Below, in pieces: positions 9,085-17,748 of a stretch of DNA of 64,000 nt. Within the stretch, counting starts at the first letter, position 1; each line of letters begins with the position of its first letter. The notes beneath the pieces were generated by a model. That model made no database searches. It saw only the letters and a list, made by a program, of their open reading frames with translations, and was not told the origin of the DNA. The translations under genes and the position numbers were made by a program. The stretch is from Rhizobium anhuiense (GTDB taxonomy: Bacteria > Pseudomonadota > Alphaproteobacteria > Rhizobiales > Rhizobiaceae). Location: NCBI RefSeq assembly GCF_003985145.1, contig NZ_ML133523.1, positions 444,855 through 508,854 of the forward strand. Reading direction: 5' to 3'.

Positions 9085-9894
9085 TCAACTGTCTCGTCGT
9101 CCTGCAAAGGCCGCGAGGAATTCGCCGAGGCGGGGCGCCGGACCTGCACAGAGGACCTTGTGGGTGACTTCGACGCTGTTGTAGACGACCGCCCGGCCTT
9201 CAAGATCGACGAGACCGCCGCCGGCGCAGGCGAGGATCAGATCGGCGGCGGCAAGGTCCCAATCATGTGAATTGCCCTTGACGACGGTGCCTTCGAGACG
9301 ACCGTCCGCCACCATGGCAATGCGATAGGCGAGCGAGGGGATGTATTTCTCCCGCGTCACCCGCTCCTGGAACTCCGGCGGCAAGGTCTTCAGCAAGTCT
9401 TCGCCGATCGCTAGACGGCTCATTTCCTCCGGGCCGGCGACAGAGACGGTGAAGGGCACGCCGTTCTTCAGCGCCACGCCGCCCTCGACCGCCTCATAGA
9501 GCTCTTCGAGCGCCGGGGCATAGAGCACGCCGGCGACCGGCCGGCCGCGATGAACCACCGCGACGCTGACGCACCAGACCTTCTGGCCGCCGAGGAAGGC
9601 GCGCGTGCCGTCGATCGGATCGATGATGAACAAGGTCTCGCGTGAGAGACGGTCGGCATCGTCGTCGGTTTCCTCAGACAGCCAGCCATAATCCGGCCGG
9701 GCCTTGCGCAGAATGGTCTCGAGCGTCTTGTTGGCGGCGAAATCGGCGGCGCTGACGGGCGAGCGGTCGTCATTCTTCCACCAGACTTCCGGAGACTGGT
9801 TGAAGAAGCCGAAAGCGACGGCACCCGCCTCCTTCGCAGCATCGACGATCAGCGTGAGATCGCTCTGCCAGCGGGCTTTCTCCATGTCGCTCAT
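9085..9894 (-). CDS. 3'(2'),5'-bisphosphate nucleotidase / inositol monophosphatase family (CysQ-like)
   Basis: 269 residues. Metal-dependent phosphatase of the FIG/IMPase fold. Metal ligands are visible: WLSEET (Glu 74-75), DPIDGTRAF (Asp 92, Asp 95, Thr 97) and the C-terminal SHDWDLAAADLIL. Probable substrates are 3'-phosphoadenosine 5'-phosphate (CysQ) or an inositol phosphate; the sequence does not decide. I start at ATG 9894 (MSDMEKARWQ) because further upstream in-frame codons run into a palindromic repeat; ATG 9921 is the alternative. Sits between pmbA and DUF4170 on the same strand. Confidence 0.88.
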   Translation of the reverse strand: MSDMEKARWQSDLTLIVDAAKEAGAVAFGFFNQSPEVWWKNDDRSPVSAADFAANKTLETILRKARPDYGWLSEETDDDADRLSRETLFIIDPIDGTRAFLGGQKVWCVSVAVVHRGRPVAGVLYAPALEELYEAVEGGVALKNGVPFTVSVAGPEEMSRLAIGEDLLKTLPPEFQERVTREKYIPSLAYRIAMVADGRLEGTVVKGNSHDWDLAAADLILACAGGGLVDLEGRAVVYNSVEVTHKVLCAGPAPRLGEFLAAFAGRRDS

Positions 9895-9922
9895 CAGATC
9901 AATCCGTTTCTGAACTATCATT

Positions 9923-9973
9923 GGAGCATGATGTCGTCCGAAAACCGCGCACACTTTTCGGCATCATGCTCTA
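9923..9973. repeat. palindromic intergenic repeat (RPE-like)
   Basis: Nearly perfect palindrome with ends GGAGCATGATG and CATCATGCTC around CCGAAAACCGCGCACACTTTTCGG. It fills the pmbA-CysQ gap and its distal end reaches the pmbA stop codon (TAG at 9971-9973). The form is the common rhizobial one, also seen in the second half of the copy at 4908-4956. Confidence 0.8.
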
Positions 9974-11317
9974 GCGCCCTGCAAGCGTCATGCCCTCGAT
10001 GGCAAAGGTGGGGGCCGCGACGCCGAACTTGCGATCGATGTCGTTTGCCGGCGTCAGGCGCATGAACATGTCCTTGAGGTTCGAGGCGATCGTCACCTCG
10101 GAAACCGGGAAAGTCAGTTCGCCGTTCTCGATCCAGAAGCCGGTGGCGCCGCGGCTGTATTCGCCGGTGATCATGTTGACGCCGTGGCCGATCAATTCGG
10201 TGACATAAAAACCGTTGCCGACGCTGCGGATCAGCTCTTCCGGCGAGATGTCGCCGGGTTCCAAGGCAAGGTTGCTGGAGGAAGGCGAGACTGATGTGCC
10301 GCCGCGCACGCCGCGGCCGTTGGTCGTAAGACCCAATTCACGCGCCGTCGAGGTCGAAAGGAACCAGTGTTTCAACACGCCGTCCTCGATCATGACAAGC
10401 CGCTCGCCGGACACGCCCTCGCCGTCGAAGGGCCGCGAGGAAGGCCCACGCACGATCAAGGGATCGTCGGTGATCGACAGGCCTGACTTCAACACCTGCT
10501 GACCCATCCTGTCGCGCAGGAAGCTCGATTTGCGGGCGACGGCAGCACCATTGATCGCACCGGCGATATGGCCGACGAAGCCGCGGGCGACACGCGGGTC
10601 GAAGATGACGGTGACGTCTTTGCCGGTCGGCACCTGACGCGGATTGATCCGCTTGATCACCCGCTCGCCGGCCCGACGGCCGATTTCGGCGGGATCGTCG
10701 AGCTCGGCGTAATAAAGGCGGCTGTCGTAATCATAGTCGCGCTCCATGCCAGTGCCTTCGCCGGCGATGACGCTGACGGAATGGCCGAAACGCGAGGCCA
10801 TGTAACTGCCCTCGAAACCGTGCGAAGTGGCAAGAACGAGGCCGCCCATGCCGGCCGACGCACCGGCGCCGGAGGAATTGGTGACGCCCTTGACCGCAAG
10901 GGCTGCGGCTTCGGCGGCAAGAGCCGCCTCGCGCAGCAGTTCGGAGGAGACCTCGGTGGTGTCGAGCAATTGCAGGTCGGGATAGGCTTTCGACAGGCTC
11001 GCCTCATCCGCCAGGCAGGCGAAGGGATCTTCCGGCGAAACCTTGGCCATGGCGACGGCGCGCTCGGCCAGCGCCTGGAGATCGAAGCCCGGATTGGCCG
11101 AAACGCTGGCGACGCGCTTGCCGATGAAGACGCGCAGGGAAAAGTCGTCGCTTTCGGAAGATTCCGTGCCCTCGACGTTGCCGAGGCGGACGCTCACCGA
11201 TTGCGAGCGCGACCGGACGACGACGGCGTCGGCGGCATCGGCCCCTGCCTTCCTTGCCAGATCGATCAGTTGACTTGCGCGGGAAAGAAGTGTCGAGGAA
11301 TCAATTTCAGAGGACAT
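9971..11317 (-). CDS. pmbA: TldD/PmbA family metalloprotease, PmbA (TldE) subunit
   Basis: 448 residues. Partner of TldD in a cytoplasmic heterodimeric protease that trims peptides such as microcin B17. Family marks include RSQSVSVRLGNVEGTESSES near the N-terminus, GMERDYDYDSR, FDPRVARGFVGHI, GGTSVSPSSSNLALEPGD and the C-terminal NGFYVTELIGHGVNMITGE with SRGATGFWIENGE. PmbA-type members lack the HExxxH zinc site held by TldD, and none is seen here. ATG 11317 follows AAGGAAAGG; the frame is open 15 codons further without a site. Divergent from the antiporter gene. Confidence 0.93.
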   Translation of the reverse strand: MSSEIDSSTLLSRASQLIDLARKAGADAADAVVVRSRSQSVSVRLGNVEGTESSESDDFSLRVFIGKRVASVSANPGFDLQALAERAVAMAKVSPEDPFACLADEASLSKAYPDLQLLDTTEVSSELLREAALAAEAAALAVKGVTNSSGAGASAGMGGLVLATSHGFEGSYMASRFGHSVSVIAGEGTGMERDYDYDSRLYYAELDDPAEIGRRAGERVIKRINPRQVPTGKDVTVIFDPRVARGFVGHIAGAINGAAVARKSSFLRDRMGQQVLKSGLSITDDPLIVRGPSSRPFDGEGVSGERLVMIEDGVLKHWFLSTSTARELGLTTNGRGVRGGTSVSPSSSNLALEPGDISPEELIRSVGNGFYVTELIGHGVNMITGEYSRGATGFWIENGELTFPVSEVTIASNLKDMFMRLTPANDIDRKFGVAAPTFAIEGMTLAGR

Positions 11318-11436
11318 GATTTGGCCTTTCCTTCGGCTTCCATTTATTGTGCACTCTCCCATGCATCAAGGCCGCCGCCACCGATTCTTTATCGGGGCTG
11401 CTTGCTCGCTTCCCGCCGTTGAAAGAAATTGCCAGC

Positions 11437-13251
11437 ATGTCAGCGCCCAATGCCCTTTTTTCCGAAACGATCCTGCTGCTCGGCGGAGCCGTGGTCGCCG
11501 CGCCGATCTTCAAGAAGCTTGGGCTCGGCACGGTGCTCGGCTATCTCGCCGCCGGCATCGTCATCGGCCCTGTCTTCCACGGGATCACCGATGGCGAACA
11601 GATCCTCGCCGTCGCCGAGCTCGGCGTCGTCTTCCTGCTTTTCATCATCGGACTGGAGCTGAAACCCTCGCGCCTCTGGCAGATGCGGCGTGACATTTTC
11701 GGCCTCGGCACGGCGCAGGTGGTGGTAAGCGGGCTGGCGCTGACCGCGCTGGCGTGGCTTTCAGGCGTTCTCGACTGGCGCGGCAGCATCGTTGCCGGAT
11801 TTGGCCTGGCGCTGTCTTCGACGGCCTTTGCCATGCAGATCCTCGAAGGTGACGGCGACGTCAATACGCGATACGGGCAGCGCTCCTTCTCCATGCTTCT
11901 GTTCCAGGATCTGGCGATCGTGCCGCTCTTGGCGCTGATCACCATTCTCGACGGCGGTGGCAAAGGCAGCAACGCGCCGCTCCTGGATTTCACCGTGGCC
12001 GTCGGCGCGGTCGCGGCGATGATCGTTGCGGGGCGCTACCTGCTGACGCCGCTCTTTCAGATCATCGCCCGGACCGGCGCGCGCGAGGCAATGATCGCCG
12101 CTGCGCTCTTCGTCGTCATGGGATCGGCGAGCCTGATGCAGCTTGCCGGACTTTCTATGGCGATGGGCGCCTTCCTGTCCGGCGTGATGCTGGCCGAATC
12201 CTCCTACCGGCACGAGTTGGAGGCGGATATCGAGCCGTTCCGCGGCGTGCTGCTCGCCATCTTCTTCATCGCCGTCGGCCTGTCGCTGCAGCTCGACGTT
12301 CTCTTCGATAACGGGCTCTTCGTCATCGTCGCCGTGCCGATCGTCATGGCCGTCAAGGCGTTCATCATCTACGGGCTCTGCCGGGTCTCGGGCTCGCCAC
12401 ACGACGATGCGATCCGCATCGCCTTCCTGCTGCCGCAGGGCGGCGAATTCGGTTTCGTGCTGTTCACCGCCGCGGGTACGACCGGACTGATGTCGACCAG
12501 CACGGCATCGCTGCTGGTCGCGATCGTGACGCTGTCGATGGCGCTGACGCCGATCGGGGCGGCGCTTTCGAAGCGGCTGCTCAACGGCGACGAACGGGAG
12601 GAGCTGGACGAGGATTTCGAGGGCGCGGGCGCCGACGTGCTGATGGTCGGCTTCTCGCGTTTCGGCCAGATCGCCGCCCAGATCCTGCTTGCCGGCGGAC
12701 GCAGCGTCACCGTCATCGAATTTTCGGCCGACCGCATCCGCCAGGCCTCCTCCTTCGGCTTCCGCATCTATTTCGGCGACGGCACCCGCAAGGACGTGCT
12801 GCGCGCGGCCGGCATCGACCGGGCAAAGATCGTGCTCGTCTGCACCCAGAAGAAGGAAGTCACCGACAAGGTGGTCGAGCTGGTGCAGGCGGATTATCCG
12901 CACACAAGGCTCTATGTGCGCTCCTACGACCGCATCCATTCCATCGAACTGCGCAACAAGGGCGTCGATTACGAGCTGCGTGAAACGCTGGAATCCGGCC
13001 TGCTCTTCGGGCGGCGGACGCTGGAGGCGCTCGGCGTTTCCGAGGTCGACGCCTACGAAATCGGCGAGGATATCCGCAAGCGCGACGAGGCCCGCCTGGC
13101 GCTGCAGGTTTCCGAAGGGCTGCAGGCCGGGCGCGACATGCTGTTTTCCCACCCGGTCCGTCCCGAACCGCTGGTCAAGCCGAAGCGCGCCGTCGATCCC
13201 TTCGAGGATGATCTGCTGGCGGGCACCGCGGATGCGACGGCGGACGCATAA
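11437..13251 (+). CDS. monovalent cation:proton antiporter, Kef type (CPA2) with RCK domain
   Basis: 604 residues. About residues 1-395 are hydrophobic helices of a Na+/H+ exchanger fold, with GLGTVLGYLAAGIVIGP, FIIGLELKPSRLW and FQDLAIVPLLALITIL as in KefB/KefC. Residues about 415-530 form a TrkA-N/RCK domain (VLMVGFSRFGQIAAQIL, then a GDGTRKDVL box) that binds NAD(H) and, in Kef proteins, gates efflux by glutathione adducts. The C-terminus is charged. Likely K+/H+ exchange during electrophile stress; gshA occurs elsewhere in the window. ATG 11437 (MSAPNALFSE) is preferred over a start 90 bases upstream, which would overlap the pmbA start region. Confidence 0.9.
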   Translation: MSAPNALFSETILLLGGAVVAAPIFKKLGLGTVLGYLAAGIVIGPVFHGITDGEQILAVAELGVVFLLFIIGLELKPSRLWQMRRDIFGLGTAQVVVSGLALTALAWLSGVLDWRGSIVAGFGLALSSTAFAMQILEGDGDVNTRYGQRSFSMLLFQDLAIVPLLALITILDGGGKGSNAPLLDFTVAVGAVAAMIVAGRYLLTPLFQIIARTGAREAMIAAALFVVMGSASLMQLAGLSMAMGAFLSGVMLAESSYRHELEADIEPFRGVLLAIFFIAVGLSLQLDVLFDNGLFVIVAVPIVMAVKAFIIYGLCRVSGSPHDDAIRIAFLLPQGGEFGFVLFTAAGTTGLMSTSTASLLVAIVTLSMALTPIGAALSKRLLNGDEREELDEDFEGAGADVLMVGFSRFGQIAAQILLAGGRSVTVIEFSADRIRQASSFGFRIYFGDGTRKDVLRAAGIDRAKIVLVCTQKKEVTDKVVELVQADYPHTRLYVRSYDRIHSIELRNKGVDYELRETLESGLLFGRRTLEALGVSEVDAYEIGEDIRKRDEARLALQVSEGLQAGRDMLFSHPVRPEPLVKPKRAVDPFEDDLLAGTADATADA

Positions 13252-13344
13252 ATCCACTCCGGGACGTGCGAAGCTTGAGCGGATTGAACGGTGGCAGAGG
13301 CGAATGCTACTGCCAGAATCTGTCAGCATGTCTCTGTAGACGAT

Positions 13345-13365
13345 CCTCCTGACCCAAACAGGAGG
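13345..13365 (+). promoter_or_regulatory. hairpin sequestering the Shine-Dalgarno of the VOC gene
   Basis: CCTCCTG (13345-13351) and CAGGAGG (13359-13365) form a perfect 7-bp stem with a 7-base loop ACCCAAA. The right arm is the AGGAGG ribosome site for the ATG at 13373, so folding would block initiation. Confidence 0.55.
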
Positions 13366-13372
13366 CTCACCA

Positions 13373-13744
13373 ATGATCGACAGCAACAGCATTCTACTTT
13401 TCGTAGCCGACGTGCCAAAAAGCGCCGGCTTTTATGGCCAACTGCTCGGGCAGGATCCAGTTGAGTTCAGCCCGACCTTCGCCATGTTCATCCTGCCTTC
13501 GGGTCTGGCCCTGGGACTCTGGGGCAGAGCGGGCGTGGAGCCGGCGCCGGCTGCAACGGGCGGCGGCTGCGATGTCGGCTTCAAGGTCGCGACAGCTGAT
13601 AAGGTCGATACGCTTCACGCCGAATGGCAAGTCAAGGGCGCGACCATGCTCTTGCCGCCGACCAACCTGGATTTCGGCCGCACCTTTGTTGCAGCCGACC
13701 CCGACGGGCATCGCCTGCGCGTCTACAACGTTGCGGAGGACTGA
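13373..13744 (+). CDS. VOC (glyoxalase/bleomycin-resistance fold) protein
   Basis: 123 residues. A single vicinal-oxygen-chelate module: SILLFVADVPKSAGFYGQLLG begins the first beta-alpha-beta unit, and FGRTFVAADPDGHRLRVYN closes the second. Members bind metals or small toxic compounds; this shape resembles EhpR-type phenazine-binding and other drug-binding proteins. Substrate unknown. Strong AGGAGG ribosome site, folded into a hairpin. Three bases separate it from the EVE gene, so the two are cotranscribed. Confidence 0.85.
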   Translation: MIDSNSILLFVADVPKSAGFYGQLLGQDPVEFSPTFAMFILPSGLALGLWGRAGVEPAPAATGGGCDVGFKVATADKVDTLHAEWQVKGATMLLPPTNLDFGRTFVAADPDGHRLRVYNVAED

Positions 13745-13747
13745 AAC

Positions 13748-14227
13748 ATGTCCCGCAGCTGGATCGCTGTCGCATCAGCAAATCATGTCCGCATCGGCCG
13801 CGAAGCCGGGTTCATGCAGGTCTGTCATGGCAAGGCCGCACCGCTAAAGCGAAGCGCGCCTGGCGACCGGGTGATCTATTATTCGCCGACCGAAGCATTT
13901 GGCTGCAAGGATCGCCTGCAGGCGTTCACGGCAATTGGCGTGGTCGAGGAGACGGCGGCATATCAGGTGGACGTTGACCCCGGTTTCCGCCCCTGGAGGC
14001 GCGATGTCGCCTGGTGGCGGGCCGTGGAAACACCGATCCGGCCGTTGCTCGGCCGACTGTCTTTCACAAGCGACCGGGGAGGCTGGGGCTATCGATTGCG
14101 CTTTGGTCTCTTCGAAATCGACAATGACGATGCCGAACTCATAGCCGAAGCGATGCTCACTGAACCGCGTATGCATGTCGACCGGAAACAAGCAAAGGTT
14201 CCCGTGCAGTGCACTTTAGCGCTTTAG
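13748..14227 (+). CDS. EVE domain protein (UPF0310-like)
   Basis: 159 residues. EVE domains are PUA-like folds thought to bind modified bases. It starts [17 protein letters not shown], then [33 protein letters not shown] and the aromatic [11 protein letters not shown] segment, matching the family from end to end. No fused nuclease or other domain is present. Its last 12 bases overlap the end of the convergent patatin gene. Role unknown; cotranscription with a VOC protein may be incidental. Confidence 0.83.
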   Translation: MSRSWIAVASANHVRIGREAGFMQVCHGKAAPLKRSAPGDRVIYYSPTEAFGCKDRLQAFTAIGVVEETAAYQVDVDPGFRPWRRDVAWWRAVETPIRPLLGRLSFTSDRGGWGYRLRFGLFEIDNDDAELIAEAMLTEPRMHVDRKQAKVPVQCTLAL

Positions 14228-15097
14228 CCGCGCTTCGATCTCGCGGTCGAGGGCGAACTTGAGGTCGTCCTTGACGCCGACGGACATGGCGAGGACTTCG
14301 CGGGCCTTGAGGAAATCCATGACGCCGGTGCGGCCGACCGTCGGGCGCAGGAAGATATGCGGCGCGCGGAGCTTCAGTTTCAGCGTGATCGCCGTCTGCA
14401 TCATCAGCTGGCCGGAACCGAAGATGCTTTCCATGCGGTTCGGAATATGGGTGCCATCGCCTTCCGGCGCGCCGACGACATCGATGCCGATGACGATGTC
14501 GGCAAGATCCATCAGGCATTCATAGGGCACGGGATTGCTGATGCCGCCGTCGATCATCACGCGGTCGCGCAGGCGCACCGGCATGAAGACGGCGGGAATG
14601 GCGGAAGAGGCGGCGAGCGCCGGGAACAGCTCGCCCTGTTCGATGATCACCTCGCACTGCCCGTAATAATCGGTGGTGATCACCTTCATCGGCACCAGCA
14701 GGTTCTCGAAACGGGCCGGCAGCTCGGATGGCAGGAAGGCCTTGAGGATCCGCTCCAGATTGAACTGGCCGATGCGGACGCCCTTGGCCACCGCATCGCG
14801 CACCGTCGCCGGCCTCAGGCCCCAGATGCGGGCGATGACGGCCGTCTTGTTGCCGACGGTCGCCAGCGCATGTTCGCGGATTTCAGCGCCGGACATGCCG
14901 GCCGCCATGCCGGCGCCCATGATCGCGCCCATCGAGGAACCCGATATCGCCACCGGGCGGATACCGAGTTCATCCAGCGTCTCGATGATGTGGATATGGG
15001 AAAGCCCGCGCGCGCCGCCGCCGCCGAAGGCAACCGCAACCGTCGGCAAATCGCTGATCGCAGGCAGTTTCGGACTGATGATCTCTGCCTGCTGCAC
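14216..15097 (-). CDS. patatin-like phospholipase (RssA family)
   Basis: 293 residues from a GTG start. Serine lipid acyl hydrolase with oxyanion box FGGGGARG (residues 24-31), nucleophile elbow GSSMG (Ser 55) and catalytic DGG in [11 protein letters not shown] (Asp 183). The spacing matches short bacterial patatins such as RssA. No signal peptide. The frame is open far upstream through rsmD, but the GTG at 15097 follows a GGGGGCGGGGC purine run and avoids a large overlap with rsmD, whose stop lies 13 bases away. Confidence 0.88.
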   Translation of the reverse strand: MQQAEIISPKLPAISDLPTVAVAFGGGGARGLSHIHIIETLDELGIRPVAISGSSMGAIMGAGMAAGMSGAEIREHALATVGNKTAVIARIWGLRPATVRDAVAKGVRIGQFNLERILKAFLPSELPARFENLLVPMKVITTDYYGQCEVIIEQGELFPALAASSAIPAVFMPVRLRDRVMIDGGISNPVPYECLMDLADIVIGIDVVGAPEGDGTHIPNRMESIFGSGQLMMQTAITLKLKLRAPHIFLRPTVGRTGVMDFLKAREVLAMSVGVKDDLKFALDREIEARLKR

Positions 15098-15110
15098 GCC
15101 CCGCCCCCGC

Positions 15111-15671
15111 TTATTGCGGCTGATGTCGGAAGAAATGCACCCTCGTATCGCCAAAGATGCGGTTTTCGAGGAAAACATAGGAAGGGTGGACGGAAACGAC
15201 AATATCGGCGCGTTCTTCGAGCACCGCAATCGCGCCCGGCCGCAGCCAACCGCCCTCGGCCGCCGCCGCCATCGCCTTTTCGCCGAGCCCCTTGCCGTAG
15301 GGCGGGTCGGCAAAGAGCATGTCGAAGGGCTCGAGATTGCCGACGCTGCCGAGATCGGTCGCATCCCGGCGCAGGATGCGGGTGCGGCCGTGCAGGCCGA
15401 GCGCATCGATGTTCTCCCAGAGCAACGCCCGGCCCTCGACGCTGTTTTCGACGAAGAGCGCGTGGCGACAGCCGCGCGAAACGGCTTCGAGGCCGACAGC
15501 GCCGGTTCCGGCAAAAAGGTCGAGGATCCGGGTGCCGTCGACACATTCCGGATAGGCATGGCTCAATATATTGAACAGGCTCTCGCGCGTCCGGTCGGCA
15601 GTCGGCCGGATATCGTTGGATTTTGGCACGGCGAGAGGCCGTCCGCGAAACTCACCGCCGACGATCCGCAC
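15111..15671 (-). CDS. rsmD: 16S rRNA (guanine(966)-N2)-methyltransferase
   Basis: 186 residues. Methylates G966 of 16S rRNA with S-adenosylmethionine. Starts MRIVGGEFRGRPLAVPKS, a standard RsmD opening, with RPTADRTRESLFNIL, the SAM site DLFAGTGAVGLEAVSRG and the N-methyltransferase DPPYGKG at residues 122-128. Its first 20 bases overlap the 3' end of the pseudouridine synthase gene, so the two RNA-modifying enzymes are translationally coupled. Confidence 0.95.
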   Translation of the reverse strand: MRIVGGEFRGRPLAVPKSNDIRPTADRTRESLFNILSHAYPECVDGTRILDLFAGTGAVGLEAVSRGCRHALFVENSVEGRALLWENIDALGLHGRTRILRRDATDLGSVGNLEPFDMLFADPPYGKGLGEKAMAAAAEGGWLRPGAIAVLEERADIVVSVHPSYVFLENRIFGDTRVHFFRHQPQ

Positions 15672-17676
15672 CGCGCGTCATTCCCTTTCCTCTCGCACCA
15701 CCTTTGGACGGCCCGCCCGCAGGCCTGTCGCCGCCCGGCCTGTCACTGCTCGACTTGGCGCCTTTCGGCTTGCCGGAAAAATTCTTGGCCCCGCCGGGCT
15801 TGCCGGCAAAACCCTTGCCGCGCGGCTTGTCACCCGAAGGCCTGGCACTCGACGGCTTGTCGCCAAACGATCTTTCACCGCGCGGACGCTCCGAGCGGCC
15901 CTCGCCGGCAAAGCTTCTGGCTGCCCGCGGACGTTCGTCACTATCCGCACGCGGCTTGCGATCCCCACGTGGCTTGTCGCCGAAGGGACGATCGCCACGC
16001 GAGGGACGGTCACCGAAGGGCCGCTCGCCGCGCGGACGCTCAGAACGGGCCTCACCGGTGGAGGCTCTGGCAGCCCGAGGACGCTCGTCGCCGTCGGCAC
16101 GCGGCCTGCGATCACCGCGCGGTTTGTCGCCGAAGGGGCGATCCCCACGCGAGGGACGGTCACCGAAAGGCCGGTCGCCGCGCGGACGCTCCGAGCGGCC
16201 TTCGCCGGCGGAGCTTCTGGTGCGCGGACGTTCGTCACCCGCTTCGCGCGGGCGGCGCTCGCCGCGCGCCGGGCGGTCGCCAAAACCGCGATCTTCACGG
16301 GCGGGGCGGTCCCCGAAGGAACGCTTGCGGCCGGAACCTTCAGCCTCATCCTTGCGGCGGGGCTGCTCGCTCGAACGGATCCATTCGCCATCCTCTTCGC
16401 GCACACGGTTCACCTGCGTGCGCGGGCGGTCCTCGATGCGGTCGAAAGCGTTCTTTGCCGGCGCCTGCTCGCCGCGCTTGCGCGCCGTTTGTGCATTCTT
16501 GGCGGCTTTTGCCGCGGCCTTTTCGCCGAGCGGCCGGGCGCCCGGCGCCATCCAGACATTGGCGCTGCGGCGCTGGCCGAGCGGCTGGGGACGCTTCGGC
16601 TTGTCGTCGTCCCTGCGGCCGCTGTCGCGGCGATCGTCATCCCTGCGCCCACCGCCGTGGCGGTCGTCGCGCTTGGTGTCGAGGCGGCTCAGCGCCCGTT
16701 CGCGCTTGTCCTCGTCGCGGCGCGGTCGCTCGCGCTTTTCCGGCACTGCAGGCTCTGCCTCTTCCTCGGCAGCGACAGCTGGCGCATTGTAGATCGGCGC
16801 GTCGAAATTCGCCTTGGCTTCTTCGATGAGCCGCGGGCCGAGCTGGTCGCGCAGCGTGCGGCCGCGCACTTCGACGACATGGCCTTCCGGCAAGTCGCCG
16901 AGCTGGAACGGGCCATAGGAAATACGGATCAGGCGGTTGACGTCGAGGCCGAGCGCGCCGAGCACGTTCTTGATTTCGCGGTTCTTGCCTTCGCGAAGGC
17001 CCATGGTGATCCAGACGTTCGAGCCTTGGGTGCGGTCGAGCGTCGCCTCGATCGAGCCATAGAGCACACCGTCGACGGCGATGCCGTCCTTCAGCTTGTC
17101 GAGCGCGTCCTGATCGATCTCGCCATGGGCGCGGACGCGGTAGCGCCGCAACCAGCCGGTCGCCGGCAGTTCCAGCGCGCGGGCAAGACCGCCGTCATTG
17201 GTCAGCAAGAGCAGGCCTTCGGTATTGATGTCGAGACGGCCGATCGACATGACGCGCGGCAATTCTTCCGGCAGGTTGTCGAAGACGGTCGGCCGGCCTT
17301 CCGGATCGGCATTGGTGGTCACGAGGCCAGCCGGCTTATGATAGAGCCAGAGCCTGGTGCGCTCGATGCCGCGGATCGGCACGCCGTCGACCTCGATGCG
17401 GTCGGCGAGCGTGACGTTGACGACGGGGGTTTCGAGAACCCTGCCGTTCAGCGTTACCCGGCCTTCCATGATCATGCGTTCGATGTCGCGGCGGGAGGCG
17501 ACGCCGGCGCGCGCCATCACCTTGGAAATGCGTTCGGCCTTGGCCTCGCCATCGGCCTCGGCGGCGATCGCCGCCTTTGCCGGCTTGCCACCGCCCGGCT
17601 TGGCGCCGGTCTTCGGCTCGGTGTCCCGTGAAAACGGCTTTGCGCCCGGGCGTTTTGGCTTGTCTTTGGGTGTCAT
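15652..17676 (-). CDS. RluB/RsuA-type pseudouridine synthase with long repetitive basic tail
   Basis: 674 residues, far longer than the usual 240-300. An S4 RNA-binding domain (about 47-95, ISKVMARAGVASRRDIERMI) is followed by the catalytic domain with Asp 149 in GRLDINTEG, then GLREGKNREIKNVL. The core ends near residue 285. Residues about 290-674 are low complexity, rich in Arg, Asp, Gly and Pro, with recurring ERPRGERPFGDRPSRGD and FGDKPRGDRRPRAD blocks; two of these are 50-residue tandem units (150 bp in DNA). The tail is probably disordered and RNA-binding. Likely target is 23S rRNA (RluB position), but RsuA-type use on 16S rRNA is not excluded. Confidence 0.9.
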   Translation of the reverse strand: MTPKDKPKRPGAKPFSRDTEPKTGAKPGGGKPAKAAIAAEADGEAKAERISKVMARAGVASRRDIERMIMEGRVTLNGRVLETPVVNVTLADRIEVDGVPIRGIERTRLWLYHKPAGLVTTNADPEGRPTVFDNLPEELPRVMSIGRLDINTEGLLLLTNDGGLARALELPATGWLRRYRVRAHGEIDQDALDKLKDGIAVDGVLYGSIEATLDRTQGSNVWITMGLREGKNREIKNVLGALGLDVNRLIRISYGPFQLGDLPEGHVVEVRGRTLRDQLGPRLIEEAKANFDAPIYNAPAVAAEEEAEPAVPEKRERPRRDEDKRERALSRLDTKRDDRHGGGRRDDDRRDSGRRDDDKPKRPQPLGQRRSANVWMAPGARPLGEKAAAKAAKNAQTARKRGEQAPAKNAFDRIEDRPRTQVNRVREEDGEWIRSSEQPRRKDEAEGSGRKRSFGDRPAREDRGFGDRPARGERRPREAGDERPRTRSSAGEGRSERPRGDRPFGDRPSRGDRPFGDKPRGDRRPRADGDERPRAARASTGEARSERPRGERPFGDRPSRGDRPFGDKPRGDRKPRADSDERPRAARSFAGEGRSERPRGERSFGDKPSSARPSGDKPRGKGFAGKPGGAKNFSGKPKGAKSSSDRPGGDRPAGGPSKGGARGKGMTRGADRRR
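15930..16240. repeat. 150-bp in-frame tandem repeat inside the pseudouridine synthase tail
   Basis: Two adjacent units are in register 150 bases apart; for example GAGGGACGGTCACCGAA begins at 16001 and again at 16151. Each unit encodes 50 residues of Arg/Asp/Gly/Pro-rich sequence. Shorter, decayed units extend on both sides. Confidence 0.7.
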
Positions 17677-17748
17677 TTGTTGTTTGCCTGCCTTTTGGGC
17701 CTGTCTATCAGGTCACGCATCTGCGGTTAAGTGGAAATTCGTGCGATC

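Noticed and set aside
11761..13392. 543-codon minus-strand open frame opposite the antiporter gene
   Set aside because: Antisense of a certain gene with hydrophilic low-complexity product.
15930..16240. Tandem repeats resembling a CRISPR array
   Set aside because: Units are 150 bp, in frame and coding, without short spacers; no cas genes.
14673..17631. Two very long plus-strand frames across patatin, rsmD and the pseudouridine synthase
   Set aside because: They mirror the repetitive Arg/Asp/Gly codons of the minus-strand tail; no conserved domain seen.
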